Virus record (IMG/VR): IMGVR_UViG_3300009428_000004
Span: 27,018-91,017 of that record
DNA: 64,000 bases
Direction: 5' to 3' (one strand)
DNA from: a virus
Positions 52,378 to 60,942 of the stretch are shown here, one piece after another (positions within the stretch are counted from its first letter, which is position 1; every line of letters begins with the position of its first letter). A program made the position numbers and the translations under genes. The notes below the pieces were generated by a model. It saw nothing but the letters and a program-made list of their open reading frames with translations. It did not search any database and was not told the DNA's origin.

Positions 52378-52405
52378 AGTATAGCAGGTTGGACTAGTAA
52401 GTCAA
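52378..52405 (-). promoter_or_regulatory. sigma-70-like promoter
   Basis: TTGACT (52405-52400), 16-bp spacer, TATACT (52383-52378) on the minus strand. Its spacer resembles those of the next two promoters. Confidence 0.78.
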
Positions 52406-52413
52406 CCTTTATT

Positions 52414-52611
52414 TTAACTAATTTTAACAAAAGCATGTTCTGGTCTATCGAACTCGTTTAGACAACCAACTTCATCGAAACCATACAGCACCAGACCGTC
52501 ATCAACTGGGTCAGTACCACGCTCATATTCGATGAGATCGAAACCAGCTGGAATCACACCAGTGAACAAATGGATGTTGTCGATGTATTGCACTTCAATA
52601 TTCTCTGTCAT
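52414..52611 (-). CDS. acidic hypothetical protein, 65 aa
   Basis: A small acidic protein (I-P-A-G-F-D-L-I-E-Y-E-R-G and C-L-N-E-F-D-R-P-E-H). No family recognised. It is a single-gene unit between two similar promoters. Confidence 0.65.
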   Translation of the reverse strand: MTENIEVQYIDNIHLFTGVIPAGFDLIEYERGTDPVDDGLVLYGFDEVGCLNEFDRPEHAFVKIS

Positions 52612-52642
52612 AATCGTCTCTCTTTATCAATTCAATACAAGT

Positions 52643-52670
52643 ATTATAGCAGGTTGGACAGCAATGTCAA
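52643..52670 (-). promoter_or_regulatory. sigma-70 promoter, consensus boxes
   Basis: TTGACA (52670-52665), 16-bp spacer, TATAAT (52648-52643) on the minus strand; the spacer end CCAACCTGC is shared with 52378 and 53009. Confidence 0.87.
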
Positions 52671-52673
52671 CCG

Positions 52674-52976
52674 TTATTTGAGATAATTAGGGTATAATCT
52701 ATGATTTTTTATGTCCCATTTCTCAAGTACTGGTAGACCAAACTCATCCTCATCTACGCAGATATACGCTACAGTCTTCTTGACTATGGCATATCGGTAG
52801 CCCGAATCGTTGATTGGGTTGTTGCTGACCCACACCTTATGTGGAAAGTCTTCGCAGAAATAGAAAGGATCATCGTTGACAGAGAACTCAAAGAAGTTAT
52901 CATTATCTTTCAGTCTCCAGCCACCGAGAATGGTAGCTTTATTTTCGAAGTAGGTTTCTTGTGGGGCATAAGCCAT
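52674..52976 (-). CDS. hypothetical protein, 100 aa
   Basis: An aromatic-rich small protein with F-F-E-F-S-V-N-D-D-P-F-Y-F-C and Y-R-Y-A-I-V-K-K-T-V-A-Y-I-C, probably a beta sandwich. No family recognised. Single-gene unit with its own promoter. Confidence 0.65.
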   Translation of the reverse strand: MAYAPQETYFENKATILGGWRLKDNDNFFEFSVNDDPFYFCEDFPHKVWVSNNPINDSGYRYAIVKKTVAYICVDEDEFGLPVLEKWDIKNHRLYPNYLK

Positions 52977-53008
52977 AAAACATCTCTTTCTCTGTCTAAT
53001 GAGATACT

Positions 53009-53036
53009 ATTATAGCAGGTTGGACCAGTATGTCAA
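53009..53036 (-). promoter_or_regulatory. sigma-70 promoter, consensus boxes
   Basis: TTGACA (53036-53031), 16-bp spacer, TATAAT (53014-53009) on the minus strand. Confidence 0.87.
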
Positions 53037-53039
53037 CCT

Positions 53040-54554
53040 TTATTTTGCATTTTTCCAATCAAAATCTCTCTTCAATTCCATGCTATAGTTATTTGTACCA
53101 GATGGTAACACCACGCTTTCTCGTAGCTTCAGCTTGTTTACTTTGAAAGGACTATAGTCGACCCAGTGATGCCATCTACCGTAACGCCAGACAAGTCTAG
53201 CCACATCAGGATGCATATCTACTAACATCTGGGACTTATTAACAGTACCTTCTGTATTGTACCCACTCTCTTTGAACTCCTCGTTCTCAGTGTTCTCAGC
53301 ATGATAGAACTCAGCGGTATTACCTCCGGCAACAGTCTGAGTAGCACATTTACCTTGTAGAAAAGCATTGAACTGTAGACACACATCACCGTCTTTCATA
53401 ACCCGCAAACATATATCCGTATCTTCATTATAACGACCACGCCATCTGTGCTTGCAATCATTGCGTATCAAAAGGGCAGAATAAATTCTAGTGTTGGCAA
53501 CATAAGCAGGATAACTCTGATCTGGAGCAATAAAGAATCTGTATTGTGGTCCAGCAATGTAGACGTTATCGTAACGATCTACAAAGTCTTCCATAACTTT
53601 AAAGCCAACACCACTCTCAAATCTAATACGCTCATTATTGTGTAGTCTATAAAAGTCTGAAATGTTATCATCAAATACCCAGTGACTAGTCGCACCAATT
53701 GTCAGAGAATGATCCCATGCCCAATTTCTAGCACGACCAGGTCCATCACCGTGATTGGAAAATGGTGCGACTAAAAGTGTGACGTATTGGCGAATATCAA
53801 AATTGTCTAGTGCTTCCTCATATAGTGCCTCATCTTGTGGCTCAATTACGATATAGTGAGGAATATGCATACGTGCAAATGATCTAGAAGTGATCATCGT
53901 ATCAGCACGACCCTTAGAGACGATATACATCGGATGCTCTGGATTAGTACGACTTTCTTGTACCCATCTTAACTTAAGGTTCTTTGTCACGTTAAGTTTT
54001 GGATGCCACATACTCTTAGTTTTGTCAGTTACATCTTGATCGATCTTTGTAGAAAAGTCATCGTAGTCTTCTTTGCGTCTGAACTTCACGGTAATAGTTC
54101 TATAAGAACCATTCTCATCTTGAACGAACTCTGGCATTCCAACCCAATGTTCTTTCCAGATTTTATCATCTTCTGGAATATCAACATCTGCATTTTTATA
54201 TTTTGACGATAGCTTTGACGCATCTATAGTAACTGGTACATCATCAACCTCATCTAGTCCGAATAGACTTAAAGATGGGTCAATAAGAGGATAGTAAGCA
54301 GACTTGTTTGGCATCATCTGATTGAGTTTGGTACAGAAATCTACAACATCTTCTAGGTTGCGAAAGTGTACCTTGACTGCTTTCCAAACATCAGACTCTA
54401 AAGAACTCTTTGCCTTAGTCATATCTTGAAGTACGACAGGCAGAGGTTCATCGAAAAACTTGTCCAAGCCAATGCTGTAAGTATCATTCTTACGTGCATC
54501 AGCTTCCATATAGTTATCGTAATTTGAACTTTCTTCTACCTTATGTCCGCTCAT
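53040..54554 (-). CDS. TET-associated-type glycosyltransferase (TAGT)
   Basis: Residues of about 215-470 match the TAGT family: Y-I-V-S-K-G-R-A-D, H-I-P-H-Y-I-V-I-E-P-Q-D, G-P-G-R-A-R-N-W-A-W-D, W-V-F-D-D-N-I and R-W-R-G-R-Y-N-E-D-T-D, with Asp-rich sites as expected for a GT-A fold. The N-terminal half has two copies of a small domain, one with N-L-E-D-V-V-D-F and one with R-K-E-D-Y-D-D-F, each followed by a K-S-x-Y/W segment. The family is proposed to glycosylate oxidised 5-methylpyrimidines in phage DNA. No TET-like oxygenase lies in this window. Confidence 0.85.
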   Translation of the reverse strand: MSGHKVEESSNYDNYMEADARKNDTYSIGLDKFFDEPLPVVLQDMTKAKSSLESDVWKAVKVHFRNLEDVVDFCTKLNQMMPNKSAYYPLIDPSLSLFGLDEVDDVPVTIDASKLSSKYKNADVDIPEDDKIWKEHWVGMPEFVQDENGSYRTITVKFRRKEDYDDFSTKIDQDVTDKTKSMWHPKLNVTKNLKLRWVQESRTNPEHPMYIVSKGRADTMITSRSFARMHIPHYIVIEPQDEALYEEALDNFDIRQYVTLLVAPFSNHGDGPGRARNWAWDHSLTIGATSHWVFDDNISDFYRLHNNERIRFESGVGFKVMEDFVDRYDNVYIAGPQYRFFIAPDQSYPAYVANTRIYSALLIRNDCKHRWRGRYNEDTDICLRVMKDGDVCLQFNAFLQGKCATQTVAGGNTAEFYHAENTENEEFKESGYNTEGTVNKSQMLVDMHPDVARLVWRYGRWHHWVDYSPFKVNKLKLRESVVLPSGTNNYSMELKRDFDWKNAK

Positions 54555-55636
54555 GTAAAAAACTCCGTTAAATCTGAATATGTTTTATTCTTATCATTAT
54601 ATCTCATCTGAAGCATTTTGTCAATACCTAATTTCCAATTAGCTAGGCTGTGCTTTCTCCTAGTCATCTCAGCTATTTCATCTCTACGGTTTTTCATCAC
54701 ATTAGCGAATTCCCGTACAGTTGTTTCAAACTCAGCCCTTGAACACTTTCTATTTACTTTGATATAATGTGTGCGGTGTGCCGCAATCTCTTCACTTGCA
54801 TGTGCATCGCTATCATCAGTAAACAGAATAACTGGCACTCCACAACCTAAAGCTTCCATTGTAGTTATTCCCCAAGATTCTTTTGGCCAAGTAGAACAGA
54901 AAACTTTAGACTTAGATATCATTTTCATAACGTCAGAGTGTGGCAATCCACGCATAGTATACTGAGGCTCAGACCAGTGCTGATTAGATGCCACGTAATC
55001 GTTGACTGTATCGCTTTTGTAAACTCCATCGTTTGTCATCACAAGACTATTTAGGTCAGTATTTTTAAGCTTATCATGTATAAGAAATGGTGCCTTCTCA
55101 TTATCACATCTACCTACTGTTGATACATCATATGTCGTTTCAGAAGAAATGGGCATATCGTATGGTAGATATGAAGGATTTATGAAACCTTTAATTTCAC
55201 CAAAGTCAACATTCTTGATTCTCTTTGACATATCTCTATGAAAATCTAACTGGCGGGAACTTACAAACCAAATATGTGCGCCATAGTCATTCAAATCTCT
55301 CAGTATTGTGCCTAGTTCTACCATACGTATGTCACGCACAAGTGGTTCATGCATAATAGAAATTAATGGAACACCGAATGTTCTCATCATGTTTCCCCAC
55401 CAGGGATTGTTGAATAAGATCATATCTGGATTATGCATAGCAATCGCATCTCTAATCTTGCGCTTGGTATTACGATTATCTTTATCATCTTTAGTGATAC
55501 ACAACGGTATGATACCGTCAATATTTCGCTCTAGGTCTTGGCAGAACTTTTCAATACCGCCAGTGATGACAGGACTATCCGAGTCTTGAGTCTTCACTAC
55601 CTCGAAGTGAGTTGAGTAGGGTAAGAGTATCTTCAT
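54551..55636 (-). CDS. glycosyltransferase, GT-B fold (GT4-like)
   Basis: The start M-K-I-L-L-P-Y-S with T-G-G-I-E-K-F-C is typical of GT4 enzymes, and W-P-K-E-S-W-G-I-T-T-M-E-A-L-G-C-G-V-P-V is the E-x7-E donor site. It overlaps the TAGT gene (ATGA) and follows a cytidylyltransferase. It probably acts in the same sugar pathway, on DNA or a glycan. Confidence 0.85.
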   Translation of the reverse strand: MKILLPYSTHFEVVKTQDSDSPVITGGIEKFCQDLERNIDGIIPLCITKDDKDNRNTKRKIRDAIAMHNPDMILFNNPWWGNMMRTFGVPLISIMHEPLVRDIRMVELGTILRDLNDYGAHIWFVSSRQLDFHRDMSKRIKNVDFGEIKGFINPSYLPYDMPISSETTYDVSTVGRCDNEKAPFLIHDKLKNTDLNSLVMTNDGVYKSDTVNDYVASNQHWSEPQYTMRGLPHSDVMKMISKSKVFCSTWPKESWGITTMEALGCGVPVILFTDDSDAHASEEIAAHRTHYIKVNRKCSRAEFETTVREFANVMKNRRDEIAEMTRRKHSLANWKLGIDKMLQMRYNDKNKTYSDLTEFFT

Positions 55637-56082
55637 TTATTAAAGTCCGATTCAGCAGACACAACTCGCTTACGTAAGTCACTGGTTGAAAATCTATGCT
55701 CTCTGCTGTTAAAGTATAAATCCATGCCTAGAGTATCACACAAATCTCTACCAGTAAACTCTTTATCTTTGTACTCTACTCCAAGAATTCTGACATCAAT
55801 TTTGTGCATAGTTAAGATATCGAGTAAGTCTTGTTCAGTGGCATACACCAGAATCTCATCAACATACTTGATAGCTGATAGCTGTGAATAACGTTCTACT
55901 ATAGTTTGTATAGGACTGTTCTTTTCTGGTCTGTCTACGCTAGGATCAATTTGCAAACCACAGATCAAATAGTCACATTGATCTTTAGCCTCACGTAGCA
56001 TAGCAACATGACCCGCATGAAGCAAGTCGAAAGTACTAGCTGTGAATCCTACTGTTTGCATTTCTCTTTTAGTAATTTCCAT
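55633..56082 (-). CDS. cytidylyltransferase-like protein (TagD type)
   Basis: The HIGH-type motif T-A-S-T-F-D-L-L-H-A-G-H and F-S-T-S-D-L-R-K-R near the end identify a glycerol-3-phosphate-cytidylyltransferase-like enzyme that makes a CDP- or NDP-activated small molecule. I start at ATG 56082, with GGAG six bases upstream; ATG 56061 is an alternative. Overlaps the phosphatase gene. Confidence 0.85.
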   Translation of the reverse strand: MEITKREMQTVGFTASTFDLLHAGHVAMLREAKDQCDYLICGLQIDPSVDRPEKNSPIQTIVERYSQLSAIKYVDEILVYATEQDLLDILTMHKIDVRILGVEYKDKEFTGRDLCDTLGMDLYFNSREHRFSTSDLRKRVVSAESDFNK

Positions 56083-56759
56083 GTGTGTCTCCAATCATCA
56101 ACTTGTACGGCATCATTTCCTCTAGCTCGTACTTCCATAGCAATATCGTGATCATTCCCACCGGGAAAGGTTTTATCACCGTAAAAATGTATTATAGCAT
56201 CTTTATCGAAGTCTGTCAAGACCTGTTCTTTGCCTTCACCTTTTTTAACAATATCTATGCCAGTCTCACCTGCCACTTGAAAATTGTAACCAGTAAATTT
56301 ATTTCTTAGGTGTTCTGCTATAATATTGCGCTCATTGTGAATCTCATCATACTCAACATAATCTTTGCGTTGTTGATCGTTGGCATTGCGCCCTACGATA
56401 GAGAAGTTTAATAAACCAGGACGTATCTCGATATGACATCCTGTTCTTATGTAAAACTTAGATACTGAGAGTTCGACATTCAATGCGTTATGTAGTTCAT
56501 CATTAGGCAAATCCTCAAATTCTGAAGTTCTTATTCTTTTATCACCAATCCAGTGGTCATTACCACTACACTGATATGCGCCCTTTAATTTAGAGTAGAT
56601 GTCTTTACCCAACTGCTCTTCTGTTTTAGGTCGATCACTTCCTGTAACTACGTATACATCGTGATCATGACAGAATGAACCAAACCACAATGAGAAGTCC
56701 TTGTCCATTCTGCCACGACTAGGTGTTAGCGTACCATCAACATCAAACATGAAAATCAT
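56049..56759 (-). CDS. HAD phosphatase, phosphomannomutase-like
   Basis: D6-V-D8-G-T-L-T is the HAD nucleophile motif, V-V-T-G-S-D the second, and F-Y-G-D-K ... G-G-N-D-H-D-I the acidic end. L-N-F-S-I-V-G-R-N-A is typical of eukaryotic-type PMM. It may interconvert mannose-6-P and mannose-1-P and so feed NDP-sugar formation for the adjacent glycosyltransferases. ATGA overlap with the gene upstream. Confidence 0.85.
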   Translation of the reverse strand: MIFMFDVDGTLTPSRGRMDKDFSLWFGSFCHDHDVYVVTGSDRPKTEEQLGKDIYSKLKGAYQCSGNDHWIGDKRIRTSEFEDLPNDELHNALNVELSVSKFYIRTGCHIEIRPGLLNFSIVGRNANDQQRKDYVEYDEIHNERNIIAEHLRNKFTGYNFQVAGETGIDIVKKGEGKEQVLTDFDKDAIIHFYGDKTFPGGNDHDIAMEVRARGNDAVQVDDWRHTWKLLKEKCKQ

Positions 56760-56938
56760 GTATACATGTCCACTACTTTAGTACGCAGAACATTCATTTC
56801 ATCTTTTAACATAAGTTTATCCTTCTTCAATTTTGTCACAAATCCATCAGGTGCTTTTTCAGCTTCAGCACATTCTATAAGTTTATGCACTCGTTTATGT
56901 TCATCTTCTAGCCAACTCAGCCTATCAGACACATTCAT
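56756..56938 (-). CDS. small DUF465-like protein, 60 aa
   Basis: A helical hairpin: W-L-E-D-E-H-K-R-V-H-K-L-I-E-C-A-E then L-K-K-D-K-L-M-L-K-D-E-M. The pattern E-H-x3-H-x2-I ... L-K-x3-L-x-L-K-D is that of YdcH/DUF465. Function unknown. GGAG lies close upstream. Confidence 0.75.
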   Translation of the reverse strand: MNVSDRLSWLEDEHKRVHKLIECAEAEKAPDGFVTKLKKDKLMLKDEMNVLRTKVVDMYT

Positions 56939-56947
56939 CTAAGTCTC

Positions 56948-58660
56948 CTATCCTGTTGCTATTCTGCTAAAGTTCTTCACCTTCTCAAACTTAATCACAC
57001 TGTGGAACTTGTCAAACAACTGGTCACCTTTGTGGCTGATAATAAATATATTGGAATCTGAAGTAAGCTCTTCTATAATCTTCAGAAACTCCTCAGTACC
57101 AGAACTGTCTAATGATGAATCCATAATCTCATCCATAATGAGAAGATTTGTAGATACAGAATTTCGCAGTTTAGACACTGCTCTCCATGTAAACAACAAA
57201 GCTAGATCAATTCGCAACTTCTCACCTTCGGAGAATGATGCATACGAGAACTCATCACGAAATCTAGACTTGATCGTCTCATTAAAGTTTTCGTCTAATT
57301 CAAATTGTACAAAGAAGTCCATAGCAGACAGGTACTTACCGATAAGCTTGTTCATCACAGGAACATATTGCTTAATAATACGAGTCTTGATACCGCCATC
57401 TTTCAGCATAGAAGATACTACAGAAAGAATTTCTTTATCATCGAACAACTGGTTCTGCTTGTTGTGATATGATAATAAGCTCTCTTCCTGATCTTTAATC
57501 TCACTGCTGTCGATAGCAACAACTTCTTTCTCTGCTTCATCTAGATCATTCTTAATGTATCCACACGAATTTAAAGCCATCTTACGATTAGCTCTATGTT
57601 CACTAACCTCTAGGTTCTTAGCATTAATAGCGTCTTCAGTATTACTGATCTCAGTAAGCCGCTCTTCAACTTTTAGACTTCTATGTCCAAGTTGTTTCCT
57701 AGCTGTTTCAATCTCTTGTGCTTTCTCAGTATTACCATTAACGGCACCACTCTTGAAGTCGTGTTCGATGCCCTGCTTGCAAGTTGGGCAGTTGTCGTTG
57801 TGTTCATAGAATGCGATTTCTTTCCGTAGCGACTTGAGTCGGTTTGATAGTTCTCCATCTAATGTCTGTAGCTCCTCTAACTTCTTCTTGACAGTAGACT
57901 TATCAGAGATGCCTTTAGTGGTATCTGCAACTTCGTCTAATAGAGTGTCAACTATGGCTTGTTCTGCCTCGATGAAATCTACTTGTTCACGTAGCTTCTC
58001 TTTAAGTTTGCCTACTTCTATTTGCTTCATCTTACGAATGGATTCATTATGAGCTTTAGATGACGTAATCTTATTCTCTAGCAAATCTATCTGATACTTG
58101 ATCTCAGTGATCTCAGTCTTGTTTGCAGTGACACGCTCTTTGAGCAATGTATTCATTGTGGTGAAGATTTGAATGTCTAGAAGGTCTTCAATAACTTCTC
58201 TTCTCTCACCAGCTTTCAACTGCATGAAAGGGACAAACGTGGAACTACCTAAAACAACTACTTGACCAAAAGACTTGTAGTTAAGCTTTAAGATAGTATC
58301 TTCTAGATATGTTTGATAATCACGGGCTGCCGCATCTTGATTAAGCAACTCATCATTCTTCCAGACTTCGAATATGCCTGGTTTGATGCCACGCTTGATC
58401 ACATACTTATTACCACTTATAGTGAAATAAGCCTCTACTTCTAAACCTTTGTTATTAACACTATTGAGTAGCTGATACTTGTTAATCTTTCTGAATGGCT
58501 TACCGTACAGTGCGAATGTCAAAGCATCGAGCATGGTTGATTTACCAGCACCGTTGTCTCCAACAATAAGAGTAGACTTACTGCGGTTTAAAAATACTTC
58601 TGTCCAAGCATTACCAGTACTTAAAATGTTCTTATAACGAACCTTTTCAAATAATATCAT
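56948..58660 (-). CDS. 46: recombination nuclease subunit (gp46, SbcC/Rad50-like)
   Basis: Walker A G-D-N-G-A-G-K-S-T (34-42), a coiled coil split by the zinc hook C291-P-T-C294, the signature S-F-S-E-G-E-K and Walker B L-L-I-M-D-E-I. With gp47 it resects DNA ends in recombination-dependent replication and degrades host DNA. Coupled to gene 47 by an overlap. Confidence 0.96.
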   Translation of the reverse strand: MILFEKVRYKNILSTGNAWTEVFLNRSKSTLIVGDNGAGKSTMLDALTFALYGKPFRKINKYQLLNSVNNKGLEVEAYFTISGNKYVIKRGIKPGIFEVWKNDELLNQDAAARDYQTYLEDTILKLNYKSFGQVVVLGSSTFVPFMQLKAGERREVIEDLLDIQIFTTMNTLLKERVTANKTEITEIKYQIDLLENKITSSKAHNESIRKMKQIEVGKLKEKLREQVDFIEAEQAIVDTLLDEVADTTKGISDKSTVKKKLEELQTLDGELSNRLKSLRKEIAFYEHNDNCPTCKQGIEHDFKSGAVNGNTEKAQEIETARKQLGHRSLKVEERLTEISNTEDAINAKNLEVSEHRANRKMALNSCGYIKNDLDEAEKEVVAIDSSEIKDQEESLLSYHNKQNQLFDDKEILSVVSSMLKDGGIKTRIIKQYVPVMNKLIGKYLSAMDFFVQFELDENFNETIKSRFRDEFSYASFSEGEKLRIDLALLFTWRAVSKLRNSVSTNLLIMDEIMDSSLDSSGTEEFLKIIEELTSDSNIFIISHKGDQLFDKFHSVIKFEKVKNFSRIATG

Positions 58661-59724
58661 AAATTGATAGCCTCATTGTGTAGATCCTCGAGAACTTTTT
58701 CGATCTTACTCTTATCATTAGTAATCTCTAAGTTCTGTACGTATTGCTTCAAAATTGTTAAAGTGTCCTGCGCTTCATCGACCAACTCGCTCTCATCGAT
58801 AACATCAAGGTTCATGTGGTCTTCTACGACTTTGATGTCGCACGGAGCAGATGCTTGAAGTTTATCTAAGAACAGATCGAATATATAAGGATTGTTCTTA
58901 ACTGATACAATGACTTTTATGAAAGTGTTTGCCAAGTTAGACGTATCTAGATTAGCAATGTCTTCTATAGTCATGTTAGTATCATCGTACATTATCTTAT
59001 GAAACAAACTAAATGGATTACGAATATGCTCCATCTTACGAGACTCAGTATCGAACACACTGAAGCCACGCTTTTGATCGTGATCAGACCAGGTCATCTC
59101 ATATTGAGCACCTAGATATGATATGTTACCAATCGATGAAGGTTGATGAAAGTGACCAGAGTACACAGAATCAAACTTAGCAAATGTAGTGCGGTCCATA
59201 CCGTGATCACATAGATGTCCTTTGTCCATCTCATAACCAGTAATCTCAAAATGACCCATAAGAATCTGTGCCTTAGTTTCAGACATAGCTTTCATAGACT
59301 CTTCATAGTTGTCAGCACATAGCCATGGAGCAAGCATTATTTTGCATCCATCCATCTCTAGCTCGACAGGTCTTTCCCAATACAGATGTAAATTTTCGTG
59401 ACTAGTGTTACCGTACAGCTGGTTAAGGCTGTTTACGTCATTAGTGTTCTTGAAGTACGTATCATGATTACCAGCTATCATGTATAGCTCTATATTCTCA
59501 TCGGCACAAACTCTCATGAAGTGATCTTCAAGATTCTTGGCTGTAACGAAGTTAATATACTTTCGTCTATCTGTGACATCACCTAAGTGAAAAATAGTAG
59601 TAATGCCATGCTCACGTAAATACGGAAAGAATACTTCCCGATAAAACTTTATTTGATGTTCAGCAATTGCGGCATTGTCATTTCTTGCGCCCCAATGCGT
59701 ATCATTAATAACAGCAATCTTCAC
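58657..59724 (-). CDS. 47: recombination nuclease subunit (gp47, Mre11-like; GTG start)
   Basis: Metallophosphatase motifs: N-D-T-H-W-G, F-H-L-G-D-V-T-D, I-A-G-N-H-D, L-M-G-H-F-E and S-G-H-F-H. The 355-residue length fits gp47. GTG 59724 overlaps the gene 55 stop (GTGA). Confidence 0.96.
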   Translation of the reverse strand: MKIAVINDTHWGARNDNAAIAEHQIKFYREVFFPYLREHGITTIFHLGDVTDRRKYINFVTAKNLEDHFMRVCADENIELYMIAGNHDTYFKNTNDVNSLNQLYGNTSHENLHLYWERPVELEMDGCKIMLAPWLCADNYEESMKAMSETKAQILMGHFEITGYEMDKGHLCDHGMDRTTFAKFDSVYSGHFHQPSSIGNISYLGAQYEMTWSDHDQKRGFSVFDTESRKMEHIRNPFSLFHKIMYDDTNMTIEDIANLDTSNLANTFIKVIVSVKNNPYIFDLFLDKLQASAPCDIKVVEDHMNLDVIDESELVDEAQDTLTILKQYVQNLEITNDKSKIEKVLEDLHNEAINL

Positions 59725-60326
59725 TCAGACTTCTCCTCGACTTTAGTCTCATCAGTATCTGATTTATCATCGGGAAGAACTACGTCTTCTGCAATGAACT
59801 TCTCTAAACCAATCTTAGCTTTTATCTGCTTCTTCTTCTTATCTTCGATCTTCTTCTCATAAGTCCTAACAAAGTCTGACATGTAATCGTTGTTAAGATC
59901 AATGTACGCAGGTTCACCAGAAGCATCATCAGCTCCATCTGTAGCTGTACCCGTCATGACTGAGTTTACAGTTACCTTGTGCTTAATATACAACTGTTTC
60001 TTCTCTTTGTCAATACGTCTTAAGAATGCATACCATATGATTTGAGTGAAGTAAGCAAATGGATTATGAGACTTCTCTGGATCAAAGTTGCCTAGTGCTT
60101 GAATAGCATTTTCTAAGCCGTCGCTGATCATCTCATCTTTATATGAATATCCTGAAAAGTTGGGCTTGGACGCTAGTCTAGTCGATATCTGATAGATACA
60201 GTGCCCAATATAGTTTGGTATTTGTGGACGTTTATCACCCGAGTCTTCTGCTTCGATACACAGTTTCTTGTAGGCTATGATAGCCTCTAAGAACTCCGGG
60301 TTATTAACGTAATTACGTTTTGCCAT
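59721..60326 (-). CDS. 55: late-promoter sigma factor (gp55)
   Basis: Reduced sigma-70-family protein: Y-S-Y-K-D-E-M-I-S-D-G-L-E-N-A-I-Q-A-L and F-A-Y-F-T-Q-I-I-W-Y-A-F-L-R-R-I form region 2. The extended acidic/Lys-rich C-terminus is longer than in T4. It recognises TATAAATA boxes, found repeatedly in this window. ATG 60326 has AGGAG eight bases upstream; the longer frame starts at a GTG inside that site. Confidence 0.95.
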   Translation of the reverse strand: MAKRNYVNNPEFLEAIIAYKKLCIEAEDSGDKRPQIPNYIGHCIYQISTRLASKPNFSGYSYKDEMISDGLENAIQALGNFDPEKSHNPFAYFTQIIWYAFLRRIDKEKKQLYIKHKVTVNSVMTGTATDGADDASGEPAYIDLNNDYMSDFVRTYEKKIEDKKKKQIKAKIGLEKFIAEDVVLPDDKSDTDETKVEEKSE

Positions 60327-60351
60327 TAGATTCACTCCTTATTTGACTATC

Positions 60352-60380
60352 ATTATAGCTGAAAGAACATGCCATGTCAA
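60352..60380 (-). promoter_or_regulatory. perfect sigma-70 promoter for gene 55
   Basis: TTGACA (60380-60375), 17-bp spacer, TATAAT (60357-60352) on the minus strand. Confidence 0.9.
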
Positions 60381-60432
60381 GCATTATATAAGATATTTTG
60401 TTAGATTAATTGAATTATTTTCGAGATATGTA

Positions 60433-60461
60433 TTGACAAACCATGAAACGGACTGTATAAT
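60433..60461 (+). promoter_or_regulatory. perfect sigma-70 promoter facing against the genes, copy 1
   Basis: TTGACA (60433-60438), exactly 17 bp, TATAAT (60456-60461) on the plus strand. The transcript would start near 60468 and run antisense to the 114-aa gene and uvsW. Confidence 0.88.
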
Positions 60462-60597
60462 AGAGTTATCGCTCTTAAGAATAATACTAGATTGGGTAGT
60501 AGTAATGTACATGGTATTCTCACTCTTTCTGCGAAAGTGCTTGACAGCAAGATCATCTCTGTGTATAATAGCGTTATCGCTGTAAACAATAATACTA
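60462..60597 (+). repeat. two similar initial-transcribed regions, 108 bp apart
   Basis: Both plus-strand promoters are followed by nearly the same roughly 28 bases (from 60462 and 60570), each able to form a short 5' hairpin: 60462-60465 with 60472-60475 in copy 1, and 60570-60573 with 60578-60581 in copy 2. The remaining 60381-60594 interval holds no convincing gene; a minus-strand frame across it is produced by the repeats. Confidence 0.7.
60541..60569 (+). promoter_or_regulatory. perfect sigma-70 promoter facing against the genes, copy 2
   Basis: TTGACA (60541-60546), exactly 17 bp, TATAAT (60564-60569) on the plus strand. Start expected near 60576. No terminator is visible just downstream. 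Confidence 0.88.
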
Positions 60598-60939
60598 ATG
60601 TTTGATCTGATCTCTAGATTCGAGGTATGCAACTAGTAGGTCTTCGACTTCTTCGGTCAAGTTTGTCTCTCTATCATCTTGTAGGTCTTTCAATCTAGAT
60701 ACGAATGTGTCGTAGTACTCTATTGCTTTTTCGTTAGCCTCTCCGCAAAACAAAACATCGTCATTTCCTAGAGTGACAGCATTTGCTTTAGACAATAGCA
60801 TCCAACTCTTAGCAAAGAATCCGTGTACTGGGTGTATGCGTACCTGAATTGGATTCTCTACTACGATACTCTCTTTGCCAGTCTTTATTAGATCAGCTAT
60901 AAGATCATCACCATTATTCATTTTAATATGTATCAACAT
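60595..60939 (-). CDS. conserved Sm-like protein, 114 aa
   Basis: The N-terminal 75 residues read like an Sm-type barrel: M-L-I-H-I-K-M-N-N-G-D-D-L-I-A-D-L, V-V-E-N-P-I-Q-V-R-I-H and F-F-A-K-S-W-M-L-L-S. The C-terminus is acidic and helical. Relatives are found between gene 55 and uvsW in marine T4-like phages as I recall. It may bind RNA; unproven. Confidence 0.78.
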   Translation of the reverse strand: MLIHIKMNNGDDLIADLIKTGKESIVVENPIQVRIHPVHGFFAKSWMLLSKANAVTLGNDDVLFCGEANEKAIEYYDTFVSRLKDLQDDRETNLTEEVEDLLVAYLESRDQIKH

Positions 60940-60942
60940 GGC

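Noticed and set aside
60384-60632. 82-codon minus-strand frame across the tandem promoters
   Set aside because: The frame owes its internal repeats to the duplicated promoter start regions, has no ribosome site and overlaps the end of the 114-aa gene.
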